This document shows, piece after piece, positions 6,383-12,052 of a stretch of DNA of 14,103 nucleotides; position 1 is the first letter of the stretch; each line of letters begins with the position of its first letter. The translations under genes were made by a program, and so were the position numbers. Under the pieces are notes generated by a model that saw only the letters and a program-made list of their open reading frames with translations, ran no database searches and had not been told where the DNA came from. This stretch comes from Bacillota bacterium (GTDB lineage Bacteria; Bacillota; Clostridia; Christensenellales; SZUA-584): assembly GCA_023441905.1 (NCBI GenBank), contig JAEZNC010000116.1:1-14103 (forward strand), in the 5' to 3' direction.

Positions 6383-6798
6383 TGTTTAAGAAGAGTTTCC
6401 CTTATCTCATCACTTTGATTATCGGTGCGGCGATGATCGGCGCGAGCCTGCTGATAAGAGAGGAAGCGCTCAAAGCCGTGTCCGGCGTGTTGATCGGTGT
6501 GGGCGCGGGACTTATGGGCATGAGCCTTTCGAGCCTCACCAATGCCCGCTATTTAAAAAAATACCCGACTGCAGCCAAACAGGCGGATATCGACATGAAG
6601 GATGAGCGCAATATTTTAATACGTTCCCGTGCCAAAGCCGCTGCTGCCGATATCACACGGTGGTTCATCATCGTGCTGGCGTTTATTATGATACTCATTG
6701 ACGCGCCGCTCTGGGTCACGTTGTGCGTCGTCGCGGTCTATTCGCTTTATCACATATTGGCTCTTTGTTTCATGGCCCGATACCAAAAACAGATGTAG
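6382..6798 (+). CDS. Four-helix membrane protein coupled to the XRE regulator
   Basis: I do not recognise a named family with certainty. The 138-residue protein has predicted membrane helices near 6-24, 31-51, 93-107 and 109-131. A central cytoplasmic loop carries DMKDERNILIRSRAKA (71-86); the DERN-x-x-I-x-x-x-A-K-A motif is often seen in small Firmicutes membrane proteins paired with XRE regulators. It starts inside the stop codon of the XRE gene (TAATG) and so depends on the same promoter and operator. A role in envelope or stress physiology is possible, but nothing in the sequence fixes a substrate or activity. The start is supported by the overlap and by GAGGAG upstream. Confidence 0.85.
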   Translation: MFKKSFPYLITLIIGAAMIGASLLIREEALKAVSGVLIGVGAGLMGMSLSSLTNARYLKKYPTAAKQADIDMKDERNILIRSRAKAAAADITRWFIIVLAFIMILIDAPLWVTLCVVAVYSLYHILALCFMARYQKQM

Positions 6799-6844
6799 AG
6801 CCCAGAAACCTCTCTGTTATAAATTTCTCCAAATAACAGCGGGA

Positions 6845-6873
6845 TTGCATTCGGGATTGAGCGTATATATAAT
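6845..6873 (+). promoter_or_regulatory. Promoter of the duplicated-unit membrane protein
   Basis: TTGCAT (6845-6850), a 17-bp spacer and a perfect TATAAT (6868-6873) are present. The predicted leader is only about 24 nt and includes the RBS. Confidence 0.75.
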
Positions 6874-6888
6874 AATGACAATAACAAT

Positions 6889-6894
6889 AGGAGG
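6889..6894 (+). promoter_or_regulatory. RBS that selects a TTG start
   Basis: AGGAGG is 9 nt upstream of TTG 6904. No in-frame ATG or GTG is placed as well, so the weak initiation codon is compensated by a consensus Shine-Dalgarno. Confidence 0.75.
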
Positions 6895-6903
6895 TATCAT
6901 TAT

Positions 6904-7266
6904 TTGGATAAAAAGAATACAATCGGCGGCTCAATCATCGGCCTTGTCTCACTGCTTGCAACGTTTGTGTTTTTATTCATCGGCTTCACACAAGGCATCT
7001 GGAGCCCGACCTGGCTTGTGTTTTTGAGCATCCCGTTTGTCTCCATCATCGTGGATATATTCACGAAAAGAAAAGACATCGTCGCCATGGTTTCCGGTAT
7101 CGTCTCGTTTTTATGCGCTGCTGTTTATCTCTACTTGGGTTTTGTATTACACCTTTGGCATCCGGGCTGGCTCATCTTCTTTGCCGTGCCCATATCGGGC
7201 ATCATTGTGAAGATGTTTGTCGGCGAGGCCAAAGCCGAACAGAAAGACGACGACACACAAGTATAA
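6904..7266 (+). CDS. Small membrane protein built from two tandem two-helix units (TTG start)
   Basis: This 120-residue membrane protein of unknown function is an internal duplication with a 52-residue offset. Unit 1 (about 10-56) and unit 2 (about 62-108) each have a hydrophobic helix, a GF turn, a W-x-P-x-W-L-x-F motif (W33-SPT-W37 and W85-HPG-W89) and a second helix with P44/P96 and F53/F105 aligned, giving about four membrane helices. The charged tail (AKAEQKDDDTQV) is probably cytoplasmic. The start is TTG 6904, with AGGAGG at 6889-6894 (9 nt spacing); the ATG at 6875 is out of frame. It has its own promoter and a probable terminator at 7277-7297. The duplication is seen directly; the function is unknown. 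Confidence 0.85.
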   Translation: MDKKNTIGGSIIGLVSLLATFVFLFIGFTQGIWSPTWLVFLSIPFVSIIVDIFTKRKDIVAMVSGIVSFLCAAVYLYLGFVLHLWHPGWLIFFAVPISGIIVKMFVGEAKAEQKDDDTQV

Positions 7267-7276
7267 CAGTTCACCC

Positions 7277-7297
7277 AAAGCCCGTTGTTCGGGTTTT
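7277..7297 (+). terminator. Probable terminator of the duplicated-unit gene
   Basis: AAAGCCCG-TTGTT-CGGGTTTT can form a stem of up to 8 bp (one G-U) 10 nt after the stop. The T-run is part of the stem, so strength is moderate. Confidence 0.5.
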
Positions 7298-7345
7298 CAG
7301 TCTGTCGATAAAGTTTAAAACCTCTCACAGATGACTATCCCGAAA

Positions 7346-7450
7346 GGTTGGACCGGGGGATGGGTACGAAGTACCGGAAAGAGTGACTGATTAAACCGAT
7401 TACAGCCATTTTCTCTCCCCCAGTCACCTATCGGTGACACCCCTCAATCC
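7346..7450 (-). repeat. Degenerate R3-like and R1-like hairpins
   Basis: Read on the minus strand, 7392-7346 contains CCGGTACTTCGTACCCA, the R3 layout (GGCACTTCGTGCC) with compensated stem bases. The stretch 7450-7411 contains GAGGGGTGTCACCGATAGGT then GACTGGGGGAG, matching the R1 second hairpin (GTCGCC...GGCGACTGAGGGAG) with stem changes. The 355-bp gap 7267-7621 holds only these, the terminator above and the two hairpins below. Confidence 0.45.
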
Positions 7451-7524
7451 ACAAAAAAGGTAGTCGTCAGAGAGGGACAGGATAATAGGGTTTTTGACAC
7501 TCTGATAGCCCGTTTCATTCAAGC

Positions 7525-7565
7525 TTTAGTTTGCCTCTCTGCCGCAAGCGCGGAGGCAAACTAAA
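7525..7565. repeat. 13-bp inverted repeat beside the lipoprotein terminator
   Basis: TTTAGTTTGCCTC (7525-7537) and GAGGCAAACTAAA (7553-7565) are perfect arms around a 15-nt GC-rich loop. It abuts and slightly overlaps the T-tract of the terminator at 7563-7592, giving tandem hairpins downstream of the minus-strand lipoprotein gene. Confidence 0.7.
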
Positions 7566-7592
7566 AAGAAGCGCTGCGGTTAACAGCGCTTC
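7563..7592 (-). terminator. Terminator of the lipoprotein gene
   Basis: On the minus strand GAAGCGCTG-TTAACCG-CAGCGCTTC (9-bp perfect stem) runs into TTTTTAG, 30 nt after the stop codon. Confidence 0.85.
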
Positions 7593-7621
7593 CCGTGATT
7601 CGATATCACTTTGCGGTTTGT

Positions 7622-8041
7622 TTACATCCCGAAATCCTGTGAAATGTACCACTTTCCGTCAACTTTTGCAAGCGGAAGTTCCGAGGAGTTCGTCTGCTCT
7701 TCTCCATTAACCGTCGCTTTCATTTCCACTGTGACAGTCGCCGTATCCCCGTCAATTTTCTCATTGGTAATGCTGTAGTTGATGGAAGATGTATCAACGC
7801 CGGATTCGCCCAATATCTGACCAAGATCAATGGCTTCATCACCCATCATATCCATCGCCGCTTTAAACACGGTTGCCACTTCAGGTTCGAAACAATCTGC
7901 CATGGCGTTGATATCACCCTTCTTAATGGAATCCATGAACTTCGTGGCTACCGCAGAAGGACCGCTGGCTGCGCCGCATGCGGCAAAGGCCAACACAACA
8001 ATCAGTAAAACACATACAAGTACAACTGCTCTTTTTTTCAT
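7622..8041 (-). CDS. Small NTF2-like lipoprotein (DUF4878-type)
   Basis: This 139-residue lipoprotein should be anchored to the outer face of the membrane. An N-terminal signal (MKKRAVVLVCVLLIVVLAFA) ends in a lipobox with the lipidated cysteine at residue 22 (FAAC). The mature part resembles DUF4878/SnoaL-type domains: a helix pair with GPSAVATKFMDSIKKGDINA and MADCF, then beta strands (TNEKIDGDTATVTVEMKAT) and the typical closing VDGKWYISQDFGM. This fold is a common extracytoplasmic module of unknown ligand in Firmicutes. The RBS AAGGAAG lies about 8 nt before the ATG. It is a single-gene unit with its own promoter and a strong terminator. Lipidation is well supported; the domain call is from motif resemblance. 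Confidence 0.85.
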   Translation of the reverse strand: MKKRAVVLVCVLLIVVLAFAACGAASGPSAVATKFMDSIKKGDINAMADCFEPEVATVFKAAMDMMGDEAIDLGQILGESGVDTSSINYSITNEKIDGDTATVTVEMKATVNGEEQTNSSELPLAKVDGKWYISQDFGM

Positions 8042-8073
8042 TATTTACGCTTCCTTTGTGTAATATTTTCTTT

Positions 8074-8102
8074 ATAATACCTAAATTTATTAGCATTTTC
8101 AA
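8074..8102 (-). promoter_or_regulatory. Promoter of the lipoprotein gene
   Basis: On the minus strand TTGAAA (8102-8097), a 17-bp spacer and TATTAT (8079-8074) lie in an AT-rich stretch, 32 bp before the ATG. Confidence 0.65.
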
Positions 8103-8282
8103 TTGCAAATTGTTATTTTTATCTTATTTTTAGAGAATATTCATTAAAAGCGGCTTAAAAGCGTTTTGTCACTTGTCATTTATATTCAATTAGTAGTGAC
8201 ACACTTCATCCATTCGTGATGTTTGTTTTGTAAATTCCTCTCGATTAATATGTGAATTTATTTCATAAATTAACAACATCGC

Positions 8283-8487
8283 GGTCCCGGCGGCTTGCCG
8301 GGGCCTCAGGCTGCTGAAAAAGTAACAAATGTCACTTCGAGCGAGCGCAAGTGATCGATTAAACAGTGGACTGAAATCCCATGTTTAAAGCGTTTTAACA
8401 TGGGATGCGTTCCACTTAGTAGTCACGTCGCTTCGCTCCTCAGCATGGGTTTTTCATCAAGCTGGGTCCCGGCGGCTTGCCGGGACC
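8283..8487. repeat. Palindromic mobile-like element flanked by direct hairpin repeats
   Basis: Two identical 20-mers, GGTCCCGGCGGCTTGCCGGG, at 8283-8302 and 8465-8484 flank a 160-bp core. The core is a long imperfect palindrome centred near 8391. The inner arms are ATCCCATGTT (8376-8385) and AACATGGGAT (8397-8406); outer parts GTGGA/TCCAC and CGAGCGAGCGC / CGCTTCGCTCCTCAG pair less perfectly out to about 8331-8447. The second 20-mer extends to a perfect 8-bp hairpin (GGTCCCGG/CCGGGACC) and may end transcription of the AraC-type gene at 8531. There is no coding capacity. It fills most of the 489-bp gap 8042-8530. Confidence 0.7.
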
Positions 8488-8530
8488 TTCTTCATTTTTC
8501 ACTCGGAATAATAAACGCTGCTTTAAAAAA

Positions 8531-9388
8531 TCAAGCTTTTTTCACCGGAAGCCACACCTCCGACCGGTAATCGGGCGACCGCATATCCCCTTGCGTATAC
8601 ACCTCGATGTCGGGCGCGTCCGCATATTCATACCCAGACACAGGCAGCCACTCGGTGATGATACGCGTCTGCAGCTGCTGCATCGCTTTGGGCATCGGGC
8701 CTATGCACTCAAATACCGCCCAGTCACACGCGGGCACCACATAGTCGCTCATTCCCTCCGGTACCGGTTTGTTTGACACACAGGCGATGTAGTAATCGAA
8801 ATCCCGGCCGTCCATGCAGGTGCAGACGCCGAGCACGCCGCACGGCTCCGCATTGCCGGTTTTGATGACCCTCTCAAGATCTCCGTTGCTTTGAACGTCT
8901 CCCCAAAACTGCGGCACCTTTTCAAAGCTTTCCTCTATGGTCAGGTTAAAATGCCGCTTCACACCCACGATGCGAAACGCCTCCTTGTGTTCAATCCTGT
9001 AGTTCATTTCCGTATCTCCTTTGATTGTGATAAGGAACTTGAGACGCGGATAGGCTTTGAGCAGAGCCCCTTTTTGCCTTGCTGCCGACGGCGGCAGCCC
9101 ATGTATCATCGCGAAAGCGCGTGAGAACGCCGTGGGCGAATCGTACCCGTAAGCAAGCGCAAGATCGATCACCTTGGCCTCGCCTTGCTGCAGCCTGAGT
9201 GCCGCGCACGTCATGCGCCGCCGTCGGATATATTCCGACAACGGAACGCCCGCGATGTAAGAGAACATACGCTGAAAGTGAAACGATGAACAGCACGCGA
9301 TCTTCGCCGCTTCGCCGATCTCAATATCGCCCTCCAAATTGTCTTCAATATATGTCACCGCCCGGTTCAGCCGTTCCAGCCAGTCCAT
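8531..9388 (-). CDS. Second AraC-family regulator with GyrI-like effector domain
   Basis: This 285-residue regulator has the same layout as the one at 3802-4665. The AraC double helix-turn-helix is at about 8-107 (SSFHFQRMFSYIAGVPLSEY, then VIDLALAYGYDSPTAFSRAF). The GyrI-like effector domain runs from about 127 to the end, opening with MNYRIEHKEAFRIVGVKR and ending with the IEVY and SEVWLPVKKA strands that are usual in this class. Such proteins bind small hydrophobic or cationic compounds and often control efflux or detoxification genes. The RBS AAGGAG is 7-8 nt before the ATG. It is divergent from the membrane-protein pair starting near 9571, which makes those genes possible targets. A TATAAT-like -10 is at 9477-9472 (minus) but no good -35 was found. 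The family is secure; ligand and targets are unknown. Confidence 0.92.
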   Translation of the reverse strand: MDWLERLNRAVTYIEDNLEGDIEIGEAAKIACCSSFHFQRMFSYIAGVPLSEYIRRRRMTCAALRLQQGEAKVIDLALAYGYDSPTAFSRAFAMIHGLPPSAARQKGALLKAYPRLKFLITIKGDTEMNYRIEHKEAFRIVGVKRHFNLTIEESFEKVPQFWGDVQSNGDLERVIKTGNAEPCGVLGVCTCMDGRDFDYYIACVSNKPVPEGMSDYVVPACDWAVFECIGPMPKAMQQLQTRIITEWLPVSGYEYADAPDIEVYTQGDMRSPDYRSEVWLPVKKA

Positions 9389-9502
9389 TCGTCTGCTCCT
9401 TTCACATTGAGATTACCTCACAGAATGTCTATCGTCCTCGCAATCGGTGCACCAAAATGAGCGTTTTTGTTATTATACACCAAAAGTCAGCCGCACGGGA
9501 TG

Positions 9503-9531
9503 TTGCAAACGGGCCGTAAAGAGGGTATCAT
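9503..9531 (+). promoter_or_regulatory. Promoter of the first FDMG-tail membrane protein
   Basis: TTGCAA (9503-9508), a 17-bp spacer and TATCAT (9526-9531) lie 40 bp before the preferred ATG at 9571. Confidence 0.65.
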
Positions 9532-9570
9532 AAAGCAGACCTCTATATAGGAAACCGGCGGGAGATGGCT

Positions 9571-9987
9571 ATGAAAAAAGCGGGCGTCACTTTGGGGATT
9601 GTAGGGAGTTTTTTCGCGCTTTATTGCGCTCTGATCACTTTTAACGCCGAAGCGATTTTGAAATACCCGGGCCTTATGACAGAGCTGAGCGGCGGAGAGG
9701 GCATTGTTCAGGCCTTGATTTCGCTGAGATGGGCGTTCTCCTCAGTGCTGTTTTTAAGCCTCCTGCTCGGGCTCATCGGTGCCGCGCTGCTCTGTAAAAA
9801 AGGCGCAATATCCGGCGTTCTGCTCGTGGCTGCGGCGGTTTTAAGCGCTGTCTGCGTCTGCGGCATCGTGTCTGCCATCTGTTATGCGCTCAGCGCTATC
9901 TTTGCGTTTGTGTCGGATAAGCGATCTGCCTTGAGCGTTCAGTCTTCAGAAGATGACGGCTCTCAAGACTTTGACATGGGGATATAA
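9571..9987 (+). CDS. Four-helix membrane protein with FDMGI tail (DUF4064-like), paralog 1
   Basis: This small membrane protein of unknown function has 138 residues from ATG 9571. An upstream ATG at 9565 touches the Shine-Dalgarno GGCGGGAG, whereas 9571 is 6 nt from it and gives MKKAGVTLGIVGS, which aligns with MKTAGIVLSIIGI of the next gene, so I prefer 9571. Four hydrophobic helices are seen (about 4-22, 51-74, 79-97, 99-116), with an extracytoplasmic loop containing YPGLMTELSGGEG and a conserved end (AICYALSAIFAFVSDKRSAL). The acidic tail closes with EDDGSQDFDMGI. Helix layout and N terminus resemble the DUF4064 group. The paralog follows 158 bp downstream, and the divergent AraC-type gene may regulate it. 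Confidence 0.85.
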   Translation: MKKAGVTLGIVGSFFALYCALITFNAEAILKYPGLMTELSGGEGIVQALISLRWAFSSVLFLSLLLGLIGAALLCKKGAISGVLLVAAAVLSAVCVCGIVSAICYALSAIFAFVSDKRSALSVQSSEDDGSQDFDMGI

Positions 9988-10071
9988 TTAAAAGGTTTAA
10001 CCGCCGCAAACTCATTTTATCATGTCAATTCTAAAACTATGTATTTTCTGTCTGGAAAAGCATTGTCTGTA

Positions 10072-10100
10072 TTGATATAAAATCATTAATCATATAAAAT
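10072..10100 (+). promoter_or_regulatory. Possible promoter of the second FDMG-tail gene
   Basis: TTGATA (10072-10077), a 17-bp spacer and TAAAAT (10095-10100) sit in an AT-rich spacer 45 bp before the ATG. The match is moderate and the region is AT-rich enough for chance hits; read-through from the first gene is the alternative. Confidence 0.4.
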
Positions 10101-10145
10101 GACATCAGTGCTTTTTAGCTTATTATTCCATAATCGGAGGTCTGT

Positions 10146-10586
10146 ATGAAAACAGCCGGAATCGTGCTGAGCATCATCGGAATCGTTATTGCCGGTATCT
10201 TTGCGCTGATTTATTTCAGCACCGCCCTGGCAATGGCCTCACCGGATTTTCTGCCGCAAGCAGTCGAATCAGATTTATTTGATTTAAGCGCAATACTCAC
10301 ACCGATTATTTGGGTGCTGGCGCTGCTGCTGGGAACCTGCGTCGTTCTTGGCATCATCGGAGCGGTAAAGATGAATGGACACAGGCTGACGGCGGGCATC
10401 CTGCATATGATCGCAGCCGTGCTCTGCGCCGTGACCGTATACGGCTTTCCTGCAGCCGTTTGCTTCCTGCTCTCCGGGATATTCGCTTTTGTGACTGATA
10501 AGCGCGCCTCGCTTGACCCTGCCCCCGTCAAGTTTAACTATCTAGACGATGACGACGAGTCAGAAGAGTTTGACATGGGTATGTGA
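10146..10586 (+). CDS. Four-helix membrane protein with FDMGM tail (DUF4064-like), paralog 2
   Basis: This 146-residue membrane protein is clearly related to the preceding one: the same N terminus (MKTAGIVLSIIGIVIAG), the same four-helix layout, the same end of helix 4 (CFLLSGIFAFVTDKRASL beside CYALSAIFAFVSDKRSAL) and a matching acidic tail (DDDDESEEFDMGM beside EDDGSQDFDMGI). The middle loops have diverged strongly, so the duplication is not recent. The RBS TCGGAGG lies 6-7 nt before the ATG. Conservation of the tail while loops drift implies a function for the C terminus, such as binding a partner. Whether it is co-transcribed with paralog 1 is open. Confidence 0.87.
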   Translation: MKTAGIVLSIIGIVIAGIFALIYFSTALAMASPDFLPQAVESDLFDLSAILTPIIWVLALLLGTCVVLGIIGAVKMNGHRLTAGILHMIAAVLCAVTVYGFPAAVCFLLSGIFAFVTDKRASLDPAPVKFNYLDDDDESEEFDMGM

Positions 10587-10729
10587 TCGTTTTTATTTAC
10601 TACATTCATTTAACACCATCGGAATGACAGCAAATCAAGTGATTTGAGTCATCTCATTCATCGTTATCACCGTCAGCTTATCGGCGGCCGCTACGGTGCG
10701 CCCGCTTAACCAAAGGAATAGTCACACTG

Positions 10730-10760
10730 ACCGGCTTTTCGCATGGCCGGTTTTTTATTT
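10730..10760 (+). terminator. Intrinsic terminator between the FDMG pair and the DUF2975-like operon
   Basis: ACCGGC-(10 nt)-GCCGGT runs into TTTTTATTT. It is 144 nt after the stop of paralog 2 and 20 bp before the next -35 box. Confidence 0.75.
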
Positions 10761-10777
10761 CCACATTCCTCTATTTA

Positions 10778-10827
10778 TTATTGACAAACAATAATTTCAT
10801 GCATATAATTATCGCGAGACAATAATT
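10778..10827. promoter_or_regulatory. Probable operator boxes for the YozG-like regulator
   Basis: ACAATAATT occurs at 10788-10796 inside the promoter spacer and at 10819-10827 just after the predicted start. The start-to-start distance is 31 bp, about three helical turns, so both boxes face the same side. The first also belongs to an inverted repeat, TTATTG-ACAAA-CAATAA (10778-10794), overlapping the -35 box. Binding by the operon's own XRE protein is inferred. Confidence 0.6.
10781..10809 (+). promoter_or_regulatory. Perfect consensus sigma-A promoter of the DUF2975-like/YozG-like operon
   Basis: TTGACA (10781-10786), exactly 17 bp and TATAAT (10804-10809) are present, the strongest promoter in the window. 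A promoter this good in front of a repressor-containing operon implies tight negative control. Confidence 0.88.
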
Positions 10828-10844
10828 AATGAAGTGGGTGCTTT

Positions 10845-11813
10845 ATGAAAAACAAAACTCTGATAGGACTCTTCAGCCTCGAAGCCATCGTTTGCGCCAT
10901 TCTCGCGCTGACTCTTTCCTCACCGGACGGCGGCGGCTATCTGGTGCTCGCGCAATTTCCTTATGCGCAAATCGGCCAGCTGCTGCGCGTCCTGTCGCTT
11001 TCGGGTGCATTCGGAAACGTCGTCGCGTTTGTGCTGTACATCGGCCTGTGTGCGCTGCCCCTGCTGTTTATTGCGCTCCATGCCAAAAAACACACGGTCA
11101 AAGCGGAAGACGGCCTGCTTCTCGTTATAAGCGGCTTCGCGTTTTACATGCTTTATATGATGATCAACCCCGGCCCCTTAAGCCGAATCCCGAGCTTTAT
11201 CAACATTGAAGTGGGCAAGGCGGCCCTCGGCGGCGCATGCCATTCCCTGCTGATCGGCTATTTTTTAATCAAGCTGCTGCGCAAAGCAGACAGCAGCCGC
11301 ACGGATGCGCTGCTGAAAGTACTGCGTCTGCTGCTTGCTCTCACCTGCGTCGTCATCGTATTCGCCGTCAGCTACATCGGTATCAGCGATGTCAAAGCGA
11401 AATTCGCTGCGATACAGAGCGGCAATACCGACCCCGCGGTGTCGCTCGGTTTCACATACGTATTTGTGGTGCTGCGCTTTGTGCTCACACAGCTGCCTGC
11501 TGTGCTGGAGATCGGGATATTTCTGCTGGCCATACGTCTTTGCGGCCATCTTCGTGCCGACCGCTACGGCGAGGACGCCGTCAGCGCAGCCAAAAGGCTC
11601 GCTTCATTCAGCAAAAATGCGGTGATTGCGGTATTGCTGACCACGCTCACGCTCAATCTGGCGCAGATCATATTCGCGGGGTCGCTTGTCTCGGTTGATT
11701 TTCTGACGACACTGCCGGTGGATTCGCTGATTGTGGCATTTGCGGCGCTGCTGCTGGCACGCTTTTTCACCGCCAGCCGTGAGCTCGCGCAGGATAATCA
11801 GCTGTTTATCTGA
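10845..11813 (+). CDS. Polytopic membrane protein with DUF2975-like C terminus
   Basis: This 322-residue integral membrane protein has about eight hydrophobic segments (near 5-23, 55-79, 89-107, 127-145, 155-178, 203-234, 258-283 and 290-309). The C-terminal part, with SFSKNAVIAVLLTTLTLNLAQI and the ending FFTASRELAQDNQLFI, resembles DUF2975 proteins, which usually end in a similar EDN-L-x-I and are usually shorter and four-helical. The extra N-terminal half makes this one unusually long. It is followed after 11 nt by a YozG-like XRE regulator, the standard DUF2975 partner. The RBS is weak (AGTGGGTGC). Its biochemical role is unknown; the pairing suggests a repressor-controlled envelope function. 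Confidence 0.82.
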   Translation: MKNKTLIGLFSLEAIVCAILALTLSSPDGGGYLVLAQFPYAQIGQLLRVLSLSGAFGNVVAFVLYIGLCALPLLFIALHAKKHTVKAEDGLLLVISGFAFYMLYMMINPGPLSRIPSFINIEVGKAALGGACHSLLIGYFLIKLLRKADSSRTDALLKVLRLLLALTCVVIVFAVSYIGISDVKAKFAAIQSGNTDPAVSLGFTYVFVVLRFVLTQLPAVLEIGIFLLAIRLCGHLRADRYGEDAVSAAKRLASFSKNAVIAVLLTTLTLNLAQIIFAGSLVSVDFLTTLPVDSLIVAFAALLLARFFTASRELAQDNQLFI

Positions 11814-11824
11814 CGGGGTGCGCT

Positions 11825-12052
11825 ATGGCCATTCGAATTCATCTCGATGAAATACTGCGCACACGCGGCATCACGGCCAAGGAGCTTTGCGCGCTTGTGA
11901 ATATCACGGAGGCGAACCTTTCGATATTGCGCAGCGGCAAGGCCAAGGGTGTGCGCTTCGGCACGGTCAATAAAATCTGCTATTACCTCAATTGCGATGT
12001 GGGCGACATATTGAAATTCGACGGTCACTTGGAGGATGATGACAATGAATAG
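11825..12052 (+). CDS. YozG-like small XRE regulator
   Basis: This 75-residue Cro/C1-type DNA-binding protein has IHLDEILRTRGITAKELCALVNITEANLSILRSGKAKGVRFGTVNKICYYLNCDVGDILKF at about 4-65. The sequence NITEANLSILRSGKAKGVRF is the signature recognition segment of YozG-type proteins, which in Firmicutes accompany DUF2975 membrane proteins. It starts 11 nt after the membrane gene, behind GGGGTG, and overlaps the following lipoprotein gene by 8 nt, so all three are one operon. It probably represses its own promoter through the ACAATAATT boxes. The acidic end (GHLEDDDNE) is dispensable to the fold. Confidence 0.93.
   Translation: MAIRIHLDEILRTRGITAKELCALVNITEANLSILRSGKAKGVRFGTVNKICYYLNCDVGDILKFDGHLEDDDNE

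Noticed and set aside
6182..6798. XRE plus small membrane protein as a toxin-antitoxin pair
   Set aside because: The membrane protein has four helices and 138 residues, unlike small membrane toxins, and the DERN-loop layout fits regulator/membrane pairs instead. No evidence of toxicity.
9565..9570. Upstream ATG as the start of the first FDMG-tail protein
   Set aside because: It directly abuts the Shine-Dalgarno; the ATG at 9571 has normal spacing and aligns with the paralog's N terminus.
12036..12044. Upstream ATGs at 12036 and 12039 as the lipoprotein start
   Set aside because: They are 0 and 3 nt from GGAGG; the ATG at 12045 has 9-nt spacing and gives a normal lipoprotein signal.
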